Notes under the pieces: model-generated
Told to the model about the DNA's origin: nothing
What the model saw: only the letters and a program-made list of their open reading frames with translations
Database searches by the model: none
Part shown: positions 23,081-64,000 of the stretch, in pieces
How positions within the stretch are numbered: position 1 is the first letter of the stretch
Layout of the letters: each line of letters opens with the position of its first letter
Position numbers and translations under genes: made by a program
Assembly (NCBI GenBank): GCA_013397435.1
Contig: VZRG01002050.1
Span: 1-64,000, forward strand
Direction of reading: 5' to 3'
Length of the DNA: 64,000 bases
Source: Erythrocercus mccallii
Taxonomy: Eukaryota; Chordata; Aves; Passeriformes; Dicruridae

Positions 23081-25420
23081 TTACTGTTGTGTTTCTAGTT
23101 CAAAACTCTTCTCACTACCTGGCCCAGACTAGACATGAAGAGCTGTTTTGTCATACTCAGTCATGTTGGACCAACCACCCATCCTTCAAAACAGCCCTGT
23201 GGTCATAAAAGCTGAAGTTTTAATCAAGACCAGCTACAACAGTGGTTGTTGACTTGTACCATCTATCCACTCCTCAAGCTCTTCCTTTCACTGGCAAGTA
23301 ACACCACTGGGCCCTTGCACCCCTGGTCCACACTTCCAGAGCCACACATTCATTCATTCTTGCTCTGCTCCAGGTCTCCCCTGGTGCAGGGAATGAGTAA
23401 AAAGTAAGGAATATTTCTAATGTTTCTCCATTGCCTCTTAGAAAATTAAGGTTTGAAAGTTGAGGTATTGAACTGCCTCTAACAAAAATTTTAGAAACTG
23501 CTTTATTTTAGAAAATGAGGCATCCTATTTCAAGTCATTAAAAGAGCTTGTAGTTGATACATCAGCAGAGCAAGTAAACTTTGAAACATCAGGCAAACTT
23601 CTGGACACCAATGAACCAGCCAATTTCAAGGGAACAAATAAAGTCATGATGGATGTGGCCAACCTGCCCCCATGTCTAAAAACTCGACAAAATGCTGGAG
23701 TCTTTGCTGTCCTTCACTGTCCTAGCTGTTCCTACAAAGCTGTTTGTCCCTCCTCTCCCCACCCCTGCTGCTCTGGCTGCCTGGCTTGACTCCCTTGCTG
23801 GATTGCTGGCCAGCTCTCGGAGGAGCTTCTCCAGGGAAAGACCTATCATGCCTGACAGAGATCCTCCCCATGCACTCTCAGCCAGTGCTGGACCCCTGAT
23901 AACCCTTTTCCTGTGATTTTCATAATTATTCTTGGAAATGTCCTATTCTTCTATTTCCTTTCTCTCCTTCCTCCATGAAAACAATGAGTTATCATTTTGG
24001 ATCCAAACATACAACCTTGTTTGTGTTTTAATCTCACTTTCAGATATGTCTAGAACCTAATTCCTTTGCACTGTTGTGGATCAAAGCAAAACTCACCTCT
24101 CCTCACCTTAACGAATTGGAACATCTGGCCGTATGGCTGGTTCTCGAACTGGCCAGGAGCTAGAGAAGCCTTATCAGCCTGCCCACAGTACCCCTGTGGA
24201 GCAGCACATCCTGACCCAGGCCAGGTAGGGTGGCAGGAGGGGACCTCTGGCCTTCCACAGGAGTCGCACTGCCACTTGCCACCACCCCCAGCTGCTCCTG
24301 GGGGGACTCGGGCTGCCAGATGGGGGGATGACCCAGCCCCTCATCTGCTGTTGGGGTACTAAATCTCTTCTGTAGGTACAGATCTGCAGGTGGGGTAGAA
24401 CACCCTCCAGTCTTTGCCCCATTAATTTCCCACACCTCTATGCATGCACAGACTCTGCCCCTGCCCTCAAGTGTAGCAGTGGTTCAGGTTGACAAAGACA
24501 AGCATCCTTGTTGCTGTCAGGAGAAATGATTAAACAAGGTCAGGCACAGGTTAACAAGACTCAAAGACTGCTCTGGGCTGTAATTAAGATCATTGGATTG
24601 CTGGAAATTCTCTCCTTTGCTCTTTGTCTGCTTTGCGCCTTGTTCATGCCCCCTAAGAGTTCAGCAATTCTATCATGGTGTTAACCAAACGCATGATAAA
24701 AGCTTCACTTTTTATCTACTAGCTGCAACTTCAGTTCTAGGGGGCTTTTATTAGATTGTGTGATGTGTTGTTCTTCTGTTCTTGTCCCTCTTTCTGATGT
24801 GTTAACTTCACCTGAAATATTAATTTAAATCAATGAAGTACATCAGAAACAGCCATGATTATGCATTTATATTTGTGCTGTAGTCATTATTTTAGAATCT
24901 GATTGTTCTTTTTGGTGGGAAAACAAAACAGGGCTCACTTCAGAGACTGGAAAGACCTGAAACTAATTGTACCAACCATCTACTTCTCTGTGTTTTAGTT
25001 TTGGGATTCATTGCAAGAAGGTTGCTACATTCTGGAGTTCAAAATTCAGCTAACATACATATTTTACATTTGAATTAAATTTGAGAGAAATATACAGAAG
25101 GAAGGAAGCACAAAAATCTTACTGTTCACAAAGCTGATAGTTAATACAAATTATGGTTAATTATTACATATTTAACAATAAATAGTTGAACATTAACAGT
25201 GCTCTGGGAATTCAACCATATTAAAACATTTCAGAATGCTGAGTTCTTTAACATTACTGACAGTTGCTAGCAAGTTTATAGAAATCAGTTCTTTTTTACA
25301 TAATACTGGTCATGCAGACATTTGTAAGTACATTTCTTTTAACCATAAAGGCATTAAGTTTTCACAGTCATGTAGTCTTAAAGAAGAAACTGTGGAAAAA
25401 TTCACAGTGTCAGAGGTTTA
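23081..25420. other. Spacer with unassigned blocks
   Basis: Contains an open frame without start codon (about 23490-23789, + strand) and a GC-rich block at 24120-24440 with a 91-codon proline-rich minus-strand frame (24160-24435). Neither resembles a protein I know. Both sit between minus-strand LTRs, so degraded retroviral interior is possible. Confidence 0.3.
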
Positions 25421-25855
25421 TGTCCAAGAAGGGGACACAGGAGTCCTGTAACTTTATTCAAATAAAGGGAGAGGCCATGGGGCATTTCCCCTGGACTCTC
25501 TAAAATAGCTGGGGAAAGCAGCCCCCTTAGAATTATCCTGAGTTCCCAGCTGCATCACCTTCTTCCTTTCCTCACTGGCTCAGGTACTTGGCCTACTCTA
25601 TGCCCTCCTCTAATATGCACCTCCTTTTTTTCTTTTATAACAAAACACTATTCATAATTCTATTATGTCTCTGTTCTTTTTGTCTAAGTTCAGGAATTTA
25701 ACACAGCCTTGGCTGAGCAGCAGTCTATGTCAATTGGTAACATTTTCTAGAACTGATAGTTTCTTCCTTCTGTTAATTCCCTATTTTGAAGTTCCTGGCC
25801 CTATCTAAAAGCCAACTCACATGGTGTGTTTGTAAAGACACATTCATCTTATTCA
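25421..25855 (-). repeat. 3' LTR of the decayed retrovirus
   Basis: 435 bases from TG (25855-25854) to CA (25422-25421) on the minus strand. TATAAAAG lies at 25632-25639 and AATAAA at 25453-25458. It is preceded by the polypurine tract, which fixes the U3 edge. Confidence 0.7.
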
Positions 25856-27340
25856 ATTCCTCCTCTTTTTATTTTCTCAATAATTGTCTTTGCAAACCTT
25901 AATTATCATTGATTTAATCTTTTCTTCCTGGGTCTTCTTTATTTTTGCAGTTATTCATGGGGACATAATTTTCTGTCTTTTAGCCATTTCTAGATCAGTA
26001 GGCATGGCTACCACCTGCATCCTCTTGATCACATGCTGAATGAGCTGAGCTAAGCAGGATATCATGCATGATAAAAATATTTAGAGTTGCTATAGCACAT
26101 AAAAGGAAGAATAACACTTATTTAACCCATAGTCTGCCAGGTAACCATGAAAACTGTGAACCATGAACTGTGTCCCATTACCATCCTTTCCATGTTTGGG
26201 CTGATACATGAGCTAATTGTCTTATTTCCTTTGCTATCTGTTTTACCACTTTTCTGTTGTCATCCATTTGCAAATAGCAGTTTGAATAATTTATCTTTCC
26301 ACAAACTCCCCTTTCTTCTGCTAATAGATAATCTAACACCATCCCATGTTTAAATACTATGTTCCTTATCTAAGTGGATTGGTCAGCAAGAAGGTCAAGA
26401 GCTGTAGCTGTCTCGTTAGTTATTATTTCAAAGACAGCTTGTAACCTAATTATCTAATTCTAATTATAAATAGGTTCTCTGGCACCTGATACTAACTCGT
26501 TAGGATTCCAGGCAGCTGGTCCATAGTGCTGTGTGATCTGTTCTTTTGGTCATTCATCTTTTTCCCTCTTTTGAGCACTCCCTCCAGCCAGGAGTGTGTC
26601 AATTGACTGCTTTTCTCTAGTTAATCATCAAATGCTTTGATTCCTAGCTGATTTCCCTGAACTTGTGGTAGCAGAAAACCCCCAACAGTCTAATATAGGA
26701 TATATAACAAATCCCTGACCAGTTTGGAGGTAACTCGGGGTAATTATGTTTGCCACAAATCCAAAAATGGTTTTTTTCAAGGCCCACATTCCATTGGTGA
26801 AGGGGCCTTCCCATCTTTCATCAACAATTGGTGGGTCAAAATGTATCTTTTTTCCTGGGCCTAATGGTACTCCAACAATATTTTCCCCACCATAAGAGCC
26901 ACAATGTTTGCATTTCCAAGCTCCTAAATGGGGTTTCCATTTACAGTTACATCCTCAAGCTGTTTGGTTGGATTTGGGCCAGAACTCACTAAAAAGGGTT
27001 CAAGTTCTGTTCCAGTGTTGCCACTTCCATTGATAAAAAATTACAGACAGCAAGCATTTTACTTGTAAAATTTTCTCAGGCGCAGCTTAAAAATAGGTGG
27101 TCAGAAAACCTGTTCCTCCCTACTGCTTTACAGCCTTCAAAATCCCTGAGATAAGTATGGTAGGATCACTTTACCCAGCTACCATTAGTGAGCTTAATAT
27201 GCATTTGATTCCATCTGCTTTGATATTTAGAACAATCATAAGGAAAGCAATTGGGGGTCCAACAGTCATCCCAAAGATACCCATTTATCCCAAAGATGAA
27301 GTCCATTCCTCTTACAATGTATTCATTTAATTAAAACAAA
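25421..27340 (-). mobile_element. Decayed endogenous retrovirus, 3' part with Env-like fragment and 3' LTR
   Basis: Read on the minus strand: degraded coding sequence, a polypurine tract (25856-25875), then an LTR (25421-25855). The frame at about 26300-26178 encodes a short segment with Asn-Cys, Leu-Gln-Met-Asp-Asp and a Trp-Lys-Gly-Trp end, resembling the transmembrane-subunit ectodomain of gammaretrovirus-like Env. The upstream part lies in another frame and contains stops, so it is not functional. No 5' LTR, gag or pol recognised; the left and upstream limits are approximate. Confidence 0.65.
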
Positions 27341-28042
27341 ATGAGGAATGCTGCACTGTCAAAGATAACAAACATATCAGACGGAAGCTGTATTTTAAAA
27401 ACTTAAAGAACGTGCTGGAAGGTGATCTGTTGTGGTAGCTCACCTCTCTTCAGCCACTAGCAGAGGCATTTGAAAGAAAGAATACAGATTTAAACCACCA
27501 AACTAGAGAGTACTGTGCTTTGTGTGCTTTTTCATTTAAAGCTCATGGCATATCTCTCCTGTGCATGTTTCCCTCCAGCATTATGGTTAATGATTAATTC
27601 CAACCTAACTCTTCAGATGTATTTATTTGGAATTTGACATGACTTATTGAACACTTAGAATCGTGGAAAGTAATTCACCAGCCCTTTTTACTTTTGTGAC
27701 AAGAAAAAAACTGAGTTAGACCTTACCCTTCCAAATTTTATAGCTTTGATAGAATTCTGTGAGGTAGAATTCAATTTTGTATTCTAGATATTTCAAATCT
27801 GACCTCCTGCTTATTGTATTCTGGACAGAGAATTGACCTGCAGATTTCATTACAGGAAGAATATCATCAATCCTCCCAAGTGAAATTTAGTTAATATTTA
27901 AACTAGAAAGCTGTCTATCATGTTAACAGCTTCTTTGCAAGCAGTACCAAAAAGCGATGGAACAGTAAATTCCAGACAAACAGACTAAAGGGCATTTAAG
28001 GCTGTAGACCTATAACAGCTTTATTATGGATACTTGGTGCCA
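27341..28042. other. Spacer, nothing recognised
   Basis: AT-rich sequence without a supported gene or repeat. Confidence 0.5.
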
Positions 28043-28560
28043 TGTTGTTGTGGTGCATCCCAGTTTCCCCTTTTTGCCCCTTGTCTTTAGTTTGCCCCAG
28101 AAGTCAGCCCCGCCTCTCCTACCTGTCTGTCATGGACAATCCCTACCCTTTGTTCTAGAAAGTTCTTGGTTGTTTGGTAGGTGATTGGTCCTGAGCATTT
28201 GCATCCACCCCTTTATGTACCCCCTTGGTTACTTCCCCTTGTTCCACCCTCTGTAATCCCCACCCTGCGGGAATCCCGTTGGCCTACGTTCTATACCGCC
28301 CACTGTTCCTCCTCCATTTAAAAGCTGCTGCACAGCGGCACCCACTGCTCTTTGCCCCCTGATCCCTTCGTGGTTGGTAAGCCTTGGAACCTCAGCAGCA
28401 AAGAGTCTCCCTCGAGTTCTTTCTCTGTGTCCTCGAAGATAGTGACCACCAGACCGGAACCCACACTGCTGTCAAGGGTTCAGCGTGGGCACCTCATCTG
28501 CTTGGCTGTTTTCCCCACACTTGTAGTTTGGGTCGTGGTATGCCCCTGTGCCACCAACAA
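28043..28560 (+). mobile_element. Probable LTR, plus orientation
   Basis: A GC-richer island in AT-rich DNA, starting TGTTGTTGTGG. It has a CCAAT-type gattggtcc, TATTTAAA-like catttaaaagctgctg near 28315 and a C-rich downstream part, much like avian retroviral LTR promoters. The right end and target duplication are not resolved, and no internal sequence adjoins. Confidence 0.5.
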
Positions 28561-31500
28561 GCCCAACTAGACCATGGTAGTTTTATGTGTTACTCAGTCA
28601 TTGACTAATTTCAAGTTCCAAGACTGGAAAATAATGATCATTTAATATGCTTACACAAACCAGAGCTTTGAAGTTTGCTGTGCTCCTTAGCGATGAAAAA
28701 GAATGTCAAAGTGTCATTTGGTCTATACAATACAGGGAGCCACTTACCAATCTAGAATTAGGGAAACACAAATCCAGTAGCTAATTTTAAATGATGAGTA
28801 AGATTACTTTCCAAATCCTTCAGTTACTTCAGCAAATACTGGCTCTGTTGCAAATAAAACAAAGGAGATCTAAGAATACTGCAGTAATAAAAGTTCTCTG
28901 ATTATTTTCTATCATGTGATCAGTGTCACATGATTTTCTCATTATTTTCAAAGACAGACTTGACTGATGAAAAAGCTGTGTCAAATAAATAATATGTAAT
29001 GTCCAAGTGTGTTATTCAGACTTCAGCCTTAGTGCTTGAACTGAAGTCTTCAAGAAACACTGAGGGTGAAGTTGTGGGGTGGGAATTTGGGGTGTAAAAA
29101 TAGGTGCATTCAGTACCAGGCTGGGTTTGGACACTTCAAGTTTGAATAGCAGGTATCAGAGGGACTTGCAGTACCCTGGGGCACCATTTCCCTCACAGTC
29201 ACCTATCTGGCATCCAAGATATACTCACCTGTCTCCCTCACAGGTACCCTACACACAGCTGAGACTGTCAGCCTTCCAGCAATGCCCTTCTTTTTGTTAG
29301 TGCAAACATGGGATCCACTGTGGCAATGCCTCAATCTCAAGAGTAGTTTTGGAATAGGTTTATGAAGACATTACAAATAATTTGAAAAGCATAATTATTT
29401 TGTTATGCAAGGTTCAGATATAGTTACTTTCTTTTCAGCAGGTAAGACAGCAATTCTTATATCTTTATGCAAATTAACAATCATCACTAAATTTCCTCTT
29501 TAATCCCAAAGCAATTTTTCACTTGTTAAAAACTTTAAAAATACAAAAACTAAGATAATTACCAATAAATTCGTAGGGCTATGGGCCTGGAAAATACATG
29601 ATAGAAATACTGGTTTTGTGTTGGCCATATCCAAATACACCATGGGAGTTTAAGGACAGGTGGACCAGAAGGTACTTACCATTACTCAGGTGTTCTCAAC
29701 TTTTATCTTAAGACAGGTAATTGGAATATAGATGAAAATAAAAAGCTTAAGAAACAAACAAAAAAATTCCATGAACCTTCTCTTCATTCTGCTCTTATCA
29801 GCATCCCACACAACTATATTCCTTAGCTACTGCTTCCAGGCTGTTTCACAAATAAAAGATTCAGCATAGAATTTTAAGAACAAAACTGAAATTCCAGGTG
29901 CAGCCACACTAGTTTGTTGGAAGAAAGAAGACATAAAGTGACAGCACTACATACCTGTCCCAATACAGTTCAGTAAAATAAACCTTGTTTGGTACAAATG
30001 GATAACTCATACCAGGTATTACTAATTTAAACTACTTACTACTCTCAGTTACTAAATTACTAGTTTTAAATATTAACTACTCTCTAACAGAAACAAGAAA
30101 TTGTCTATATTGATTTCTGTGTAAATCCTAAGTAATGGTGAGGTAATTTCCTACCAAAAAAACTATTGTCACTGAACACACTAGGCTTAACATTGGAGAT
30201 GGAAATAGCTCCTTAAAACTGCTTTGCTACTGGAGTACTTCCCTGGATTTTATATTATAAGTGGAGCCCTGTAGCTATACAATTAGGGCTGTGAAACTGA
30301 CAAGATCCATTTGTGGCTGACAGAGGGTCACACAGGGACAAAACAAGCTAATCAAGCTTCAAAAGGGTATCAAAGATATTTATCCTAGGGAGTCAGTGTC
30401 TCAAAGGGAGGTCAGGGCACACTCCTTTCCGTAGGAGTGTCATGTTATCACCGCAGGAATTGCCATCCTTCAGTGCTTGGTGCCTGAGTCTTTTGCAACT
30501 CCCGTTGATTGTGGTGAAAGATTCTTAGAAACCAGTGACTGTCTGAATGCTGCTCAGTCACCACAACATCTGCGTGGAGGATCAAAATGTGGGAAAACAC
30601 AGAGCAACTGTAAACAGCTAAATGATGACCACATCATCACCCTTGACAACCAACAGTAAGCAGAATATGCATTTCTCTGTCCTTAAAACTTTAAGAGCAG
30701 TAATATGGTTTTTAATCTGCTTTTTCATACTTAACAAGTCTACTCTTTTTGGGTAGTACTAGGAATGGTAGACTAGAAATCTGTAACAGGATTAATACAG
30801 AAGTCTTAGACTTCCATGCATGGTAGACGGAACACCTAAATCTTTATCAATAGCCGTATGAGGACTCCTCTTGCAGTCCTCAGAATTCTTACCTCCCAAA
30901 ATCTTTGACAGACAAGCAATGTTAGTATCTGATGGATGCTTCAGAACTGGACACACTCCTTGAAGACGTTTCTTTACAAATAGGCAAAGGAAGGATCAAA
31001 TCTACATTTAGACTGAGTGATAAAAAGGCTCATTTGCAAAGGATATGGGATTGAAAAGTAACATACACTGTAACAGGCCTTATCAGCAATGAAGGTAATT
31101 TCCATCATCAAACTTCAAATACTTTAAACGTAATGGAAACCAGAGGGGAAAAAACTAAACTGTTGCAAATGTGATTTGTGTATCTGTAAATATGACTGAG
31201 TAAAAGTTACAGTTACAAAGCATAATTACACTGATTCCCAAAGATCTACATCATCAAAACCCCCAAGTATTTCAGAGACCTGAGATACCTTTGGTGAAAA
31301 TGTGCAGACCAACCATGTCATGTGAGGCCACAGTGTTGTATCACAGCCACACTGATAGAGAACCAGGCGTCTTGGGAACGTTGTCCTGTCTATGCTCTAG
31401 GATGCATCTTCCCAACCAGGAAGAATTGTGGCTGGAGATGCTCTGGCTAGGTTTCCACCCTTGGAAATGGAATATGTGTGGTACACATGAACAACCTTAT

Positions 31501-32280
31501 CAGACTCTGCTGCCTAAACACTGTTGAACAATCAAGCTTGAAAGCAGAACCACTCAAACCCCTCAGATACTGTCAAGATGAAAAGCTAAGAAATGAAGCA
31601 GCATTAATTAACCGAGTCCTGGCCTACACTTAAATGAGCTTAATATTTAATGTGCAGCAACTGTGCCTATAGAAAGATCCTTACTTACGATAAGCACAGT
31701 TACTATAGTAACTGAGATACTCTGTGGCAGATTGTGGTTCTATAGTAATGCTTTCATATAAACCTGCTTAATTGGAAAAAATACTCCACATTGCAGGAGC
31801 AGAGAAAAACTGGAGCAGCAGATGCAGCTTCTGCCTCATGATGCCAGGCTAGGTGCCTTCTCTAGTTATCACCAGGAATAAAATTCAGTACTTTTAATGT
31901 TTTTATGGTAAACCTGGGAGAAGTAACACTGCATAGAAAAACACAGCAGAAAACTACAAGACCCACATGTCCTTTTAGTTTAAATTTAATTTGTCAGATA
32001 GAAGTTATCTATGTACAATCAGTGTGCATTGTAACAATTCTGTCAATAAAGTCATAATTCAAATCTTCTAAAATATTAACTACCTGCATAGCACATTTGA
32101 CATTATTGCCCATGTTGAAGAGGGAACATATGACTTTACAATTAATTTGATTGATTTGGATGCTGAAGTGTTCAGGTATTTGACACACCTCCTTTAAAAC
32201 CAATGCACCTGAAAAGCTTTCCAGAGCACAGTTTAGCTAGATATTTTTTACCATTTCATTACAAACAATCACAACACCAA
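28561..32280. other. Spacer beyond the CHD1 3' end
   Basis: AT-rich sequence with no recognised gene. Small open frames, including a 60-codon one at 30477-30659, lack support. Confidence 0.5.
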
Positions 32281-32507
32281 CAGTTTAATATGGAAAAAAA
32301 GATCCCCTTCAAAAAAACCCCACCCAAAATACCACAAACAAAAAAAAAACAAACCAAAAAACCAACAAGAACTCTAAACACAAAAACAAACAAAAAAACC
32401 CCTAAAACCCCAAACACCAAACAACCAAAAAACCCCCCCCACACAAACCCCACCAACCCAACAACAAAACCAACCAAAACCACAAACCAAGACATGTATC
32501 TATCCAA
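32281..32507 (-). repeat. A/C-rich, nearly G-free tract (G/T-rich on the CHD1 strand)
   Basis: From about 32302 to 32490 the + strand has a single G in roughly 190 bases. On the transcribed-sense (minus) strand it is G/T-rich with runs such as GGGGTTTTAGGGG and a run of eight G. It lies about 80-450 bases past the candidate CHD1 poly(A) signals. Confidence 0.85.
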
Positions 32508-32559
32508 AAAAAGGGAGCACTAAATGGAATAAAGTTCCCTTTCCCCATTTTTACATTCT

Positions 32560-33326
32560 GAGCAATGACTCCATCAAAATCTTTTATTGAAACATGTAAG
32601 TACACTGATTTAGTTTCATAATTGTGACAAGAAGTCCTGAGTTGGTGGGGAAAGGAACAGTCAAAAAAAGCCTGAGGGGGGAAAAAGCTCATTTAATAAA
32701 TTTACAACAATTTACAGCCATTGTTTGTGTTTCGCTTTTTTATTATTATTTGTTTGTTTTGTAAAAAGGCATTGTAACTGATCACAAACAGGAGTACAGT
32801 TATAGGTACAGAATTTAAATATTCAAGCTTGTGATGAAAAGCGGCAAGGTGGTCGCAGTGTACAATGTAAACAAGTAGCTTTGGAAAGTGAACAAAGTCC
32901 TTGAGAGTTCTTTACTAAGAAAAAAAAATATTCTCCCCATTCCCTCCTGAAATATGAGCACAGGTCAGTGTTTAAAAGTTCGTTTACAAACATAACTTAA
33001 AACATTATCAACCTCAAACCACTTTAACATGAAGAGTTTTATAGTAAGATCCAGTCTGAAATGGGCAGTGTTGAGGTCCCTGTAAAAGTAAACATCTTCA
33101 ATTTCTTAAAAAAAAGTGCCACAGCATTTGCAGCACAGTGCAGCATAAACTTTAAATACAAAAATATTCTTCTTCTTTTGGGATAATAGACCTTGCATCC
33201 TGGAAAGAAGTAACAATACTGCTACTGATAGAATATCCCGTCTGTATCTTTCAAGTCATGTAAGGCAATTACTGTGTTAATTTACTGTATATGGCTAAAA
33301 GAAGGTCCAGAAAATATCAGTCTTTG
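32560..33326 (-). other. CHD1: Probable CHD1 3' UTR
   Basis: Sequence following the CHD1 TAA. AATAAA signals on the minus strand occur at 32744-32739 and 32588-32583. The end is uncertain; later, more distal sites cannot be excluded. Confidence 0.45.
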
Positions 33327-63575
<30,249 letters not shown>

Positions 63576-64000
63576 CTGTACATGATGAAAGACAAAACAG
63601 TAATTTCATGTTGTTGCATATTCTAGAACAGTTATTCATCCATAAGAGATCTGCTGTAATTTCAAGACTCTTCTCAGAAATAAAAATCTTGTAACAGTTA
63701 TTTCAGTTGATGAAACAGAAAAATGCCCTCGGTGAATACTAGGTAAGTAAAAAAATGCCCAATGGCATCAACTGCATTTAGACTAAGTTTTCTGTTCTCA
63801 AGAGGTAGATTTAAAATCTAAAATAACAACAAAAATCTGATTTCTATATAAATTTCAGCATGAAGAAATGAGTTAATGTGACATTAAGAAAACGAAGCAT
63901 TTAACAAGTCTACCTGGAAAGATACATATGCATCAGAAGTTAGACATGTTCAAATCATAAAAGTATCATATTGTATTCTGGCGAGTTCCACACTGTCTAA

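Noticed and set aside
32203..32523. 106-codon Lys/Thr/Pro-rich + strand ORF, and 82-codon frame opposite
   Set aside because: Both are products of the A/C-rich low-complexity tract; no splice or protein support.

Overview
The window is genomic DNA from a bird, most likely a songbird (passerine). It is vertebrate: genes have GT-AG introns, one promoter is a CpG island, and the repeats are CR1 LINEs and LTR retroelements. A SINE with a tRNA-Ile(AAT)-like head and a CR1-like tail at 61001-61135 resembles TguSINE1, known from zebra finch. I assembled two genes by joining exons by eye; every junction used keeps the reading frame.

The left part (about 3.0-18.8 kb, + strand) is RGMB, the GPI-anchored BMP co-receptor and neogenin ligand. 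It has a CpG-island promoter, three coding exons (3829-3928, 6299-6810, 15033-15701), a 426-residue product and probably a long 3' UTR. Intron 1 holds a CR1 and intron 2 holds CR1 pieces and a complete solo-type LTR. A degenerate LTR and a CR1 lie just upstream of the promoter.

The middle (about 18.8-32.5 kb) is a gene-poor spacer between two convergent genes. It holds a 14-unit perfect ATTCT microsatellite, several LTRs, a decayed endogenous retrovirus with an Env-like fragment on the minus strand (25421 to about 27340), and an almost G-free A/C-rich tract just beyond the CHD1 3' end.

The right half (33.3 kb to the window end, minus strand) is CHD1, the chromodomain-helicase-DNA-binding remodeler. 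Thirty-two coding exons give 1,666 uninterrupted residues to the stop codon. They cover the serine/acidic N-terminal region, two chromodomains, the complete Snf2-type ATPase, the SANT-SLIDE DNA-binding region, the C-terminal helical domain and a basic SDHR-repeat tail. The first exons lie beyond base 64000.

CHD1 is the standard avian sexing locus, and sites resembling the P2/P8, 1237L/1272H and 2550F/2718R primers are all present. The interval between the 2550F- and 2718R-like sites is 653 bp, the size usually seen for the Z copy. About 200 bp of that intron is a CR1 insertion. I therefore infer the Z chromosome, which also fits RGMB-CHD1 adjacency. RGMB and CHD1 do not act in one pathway; their proximity is conserved synteny. 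No operon, CRISPR array or functional small-RNA gene is visible.
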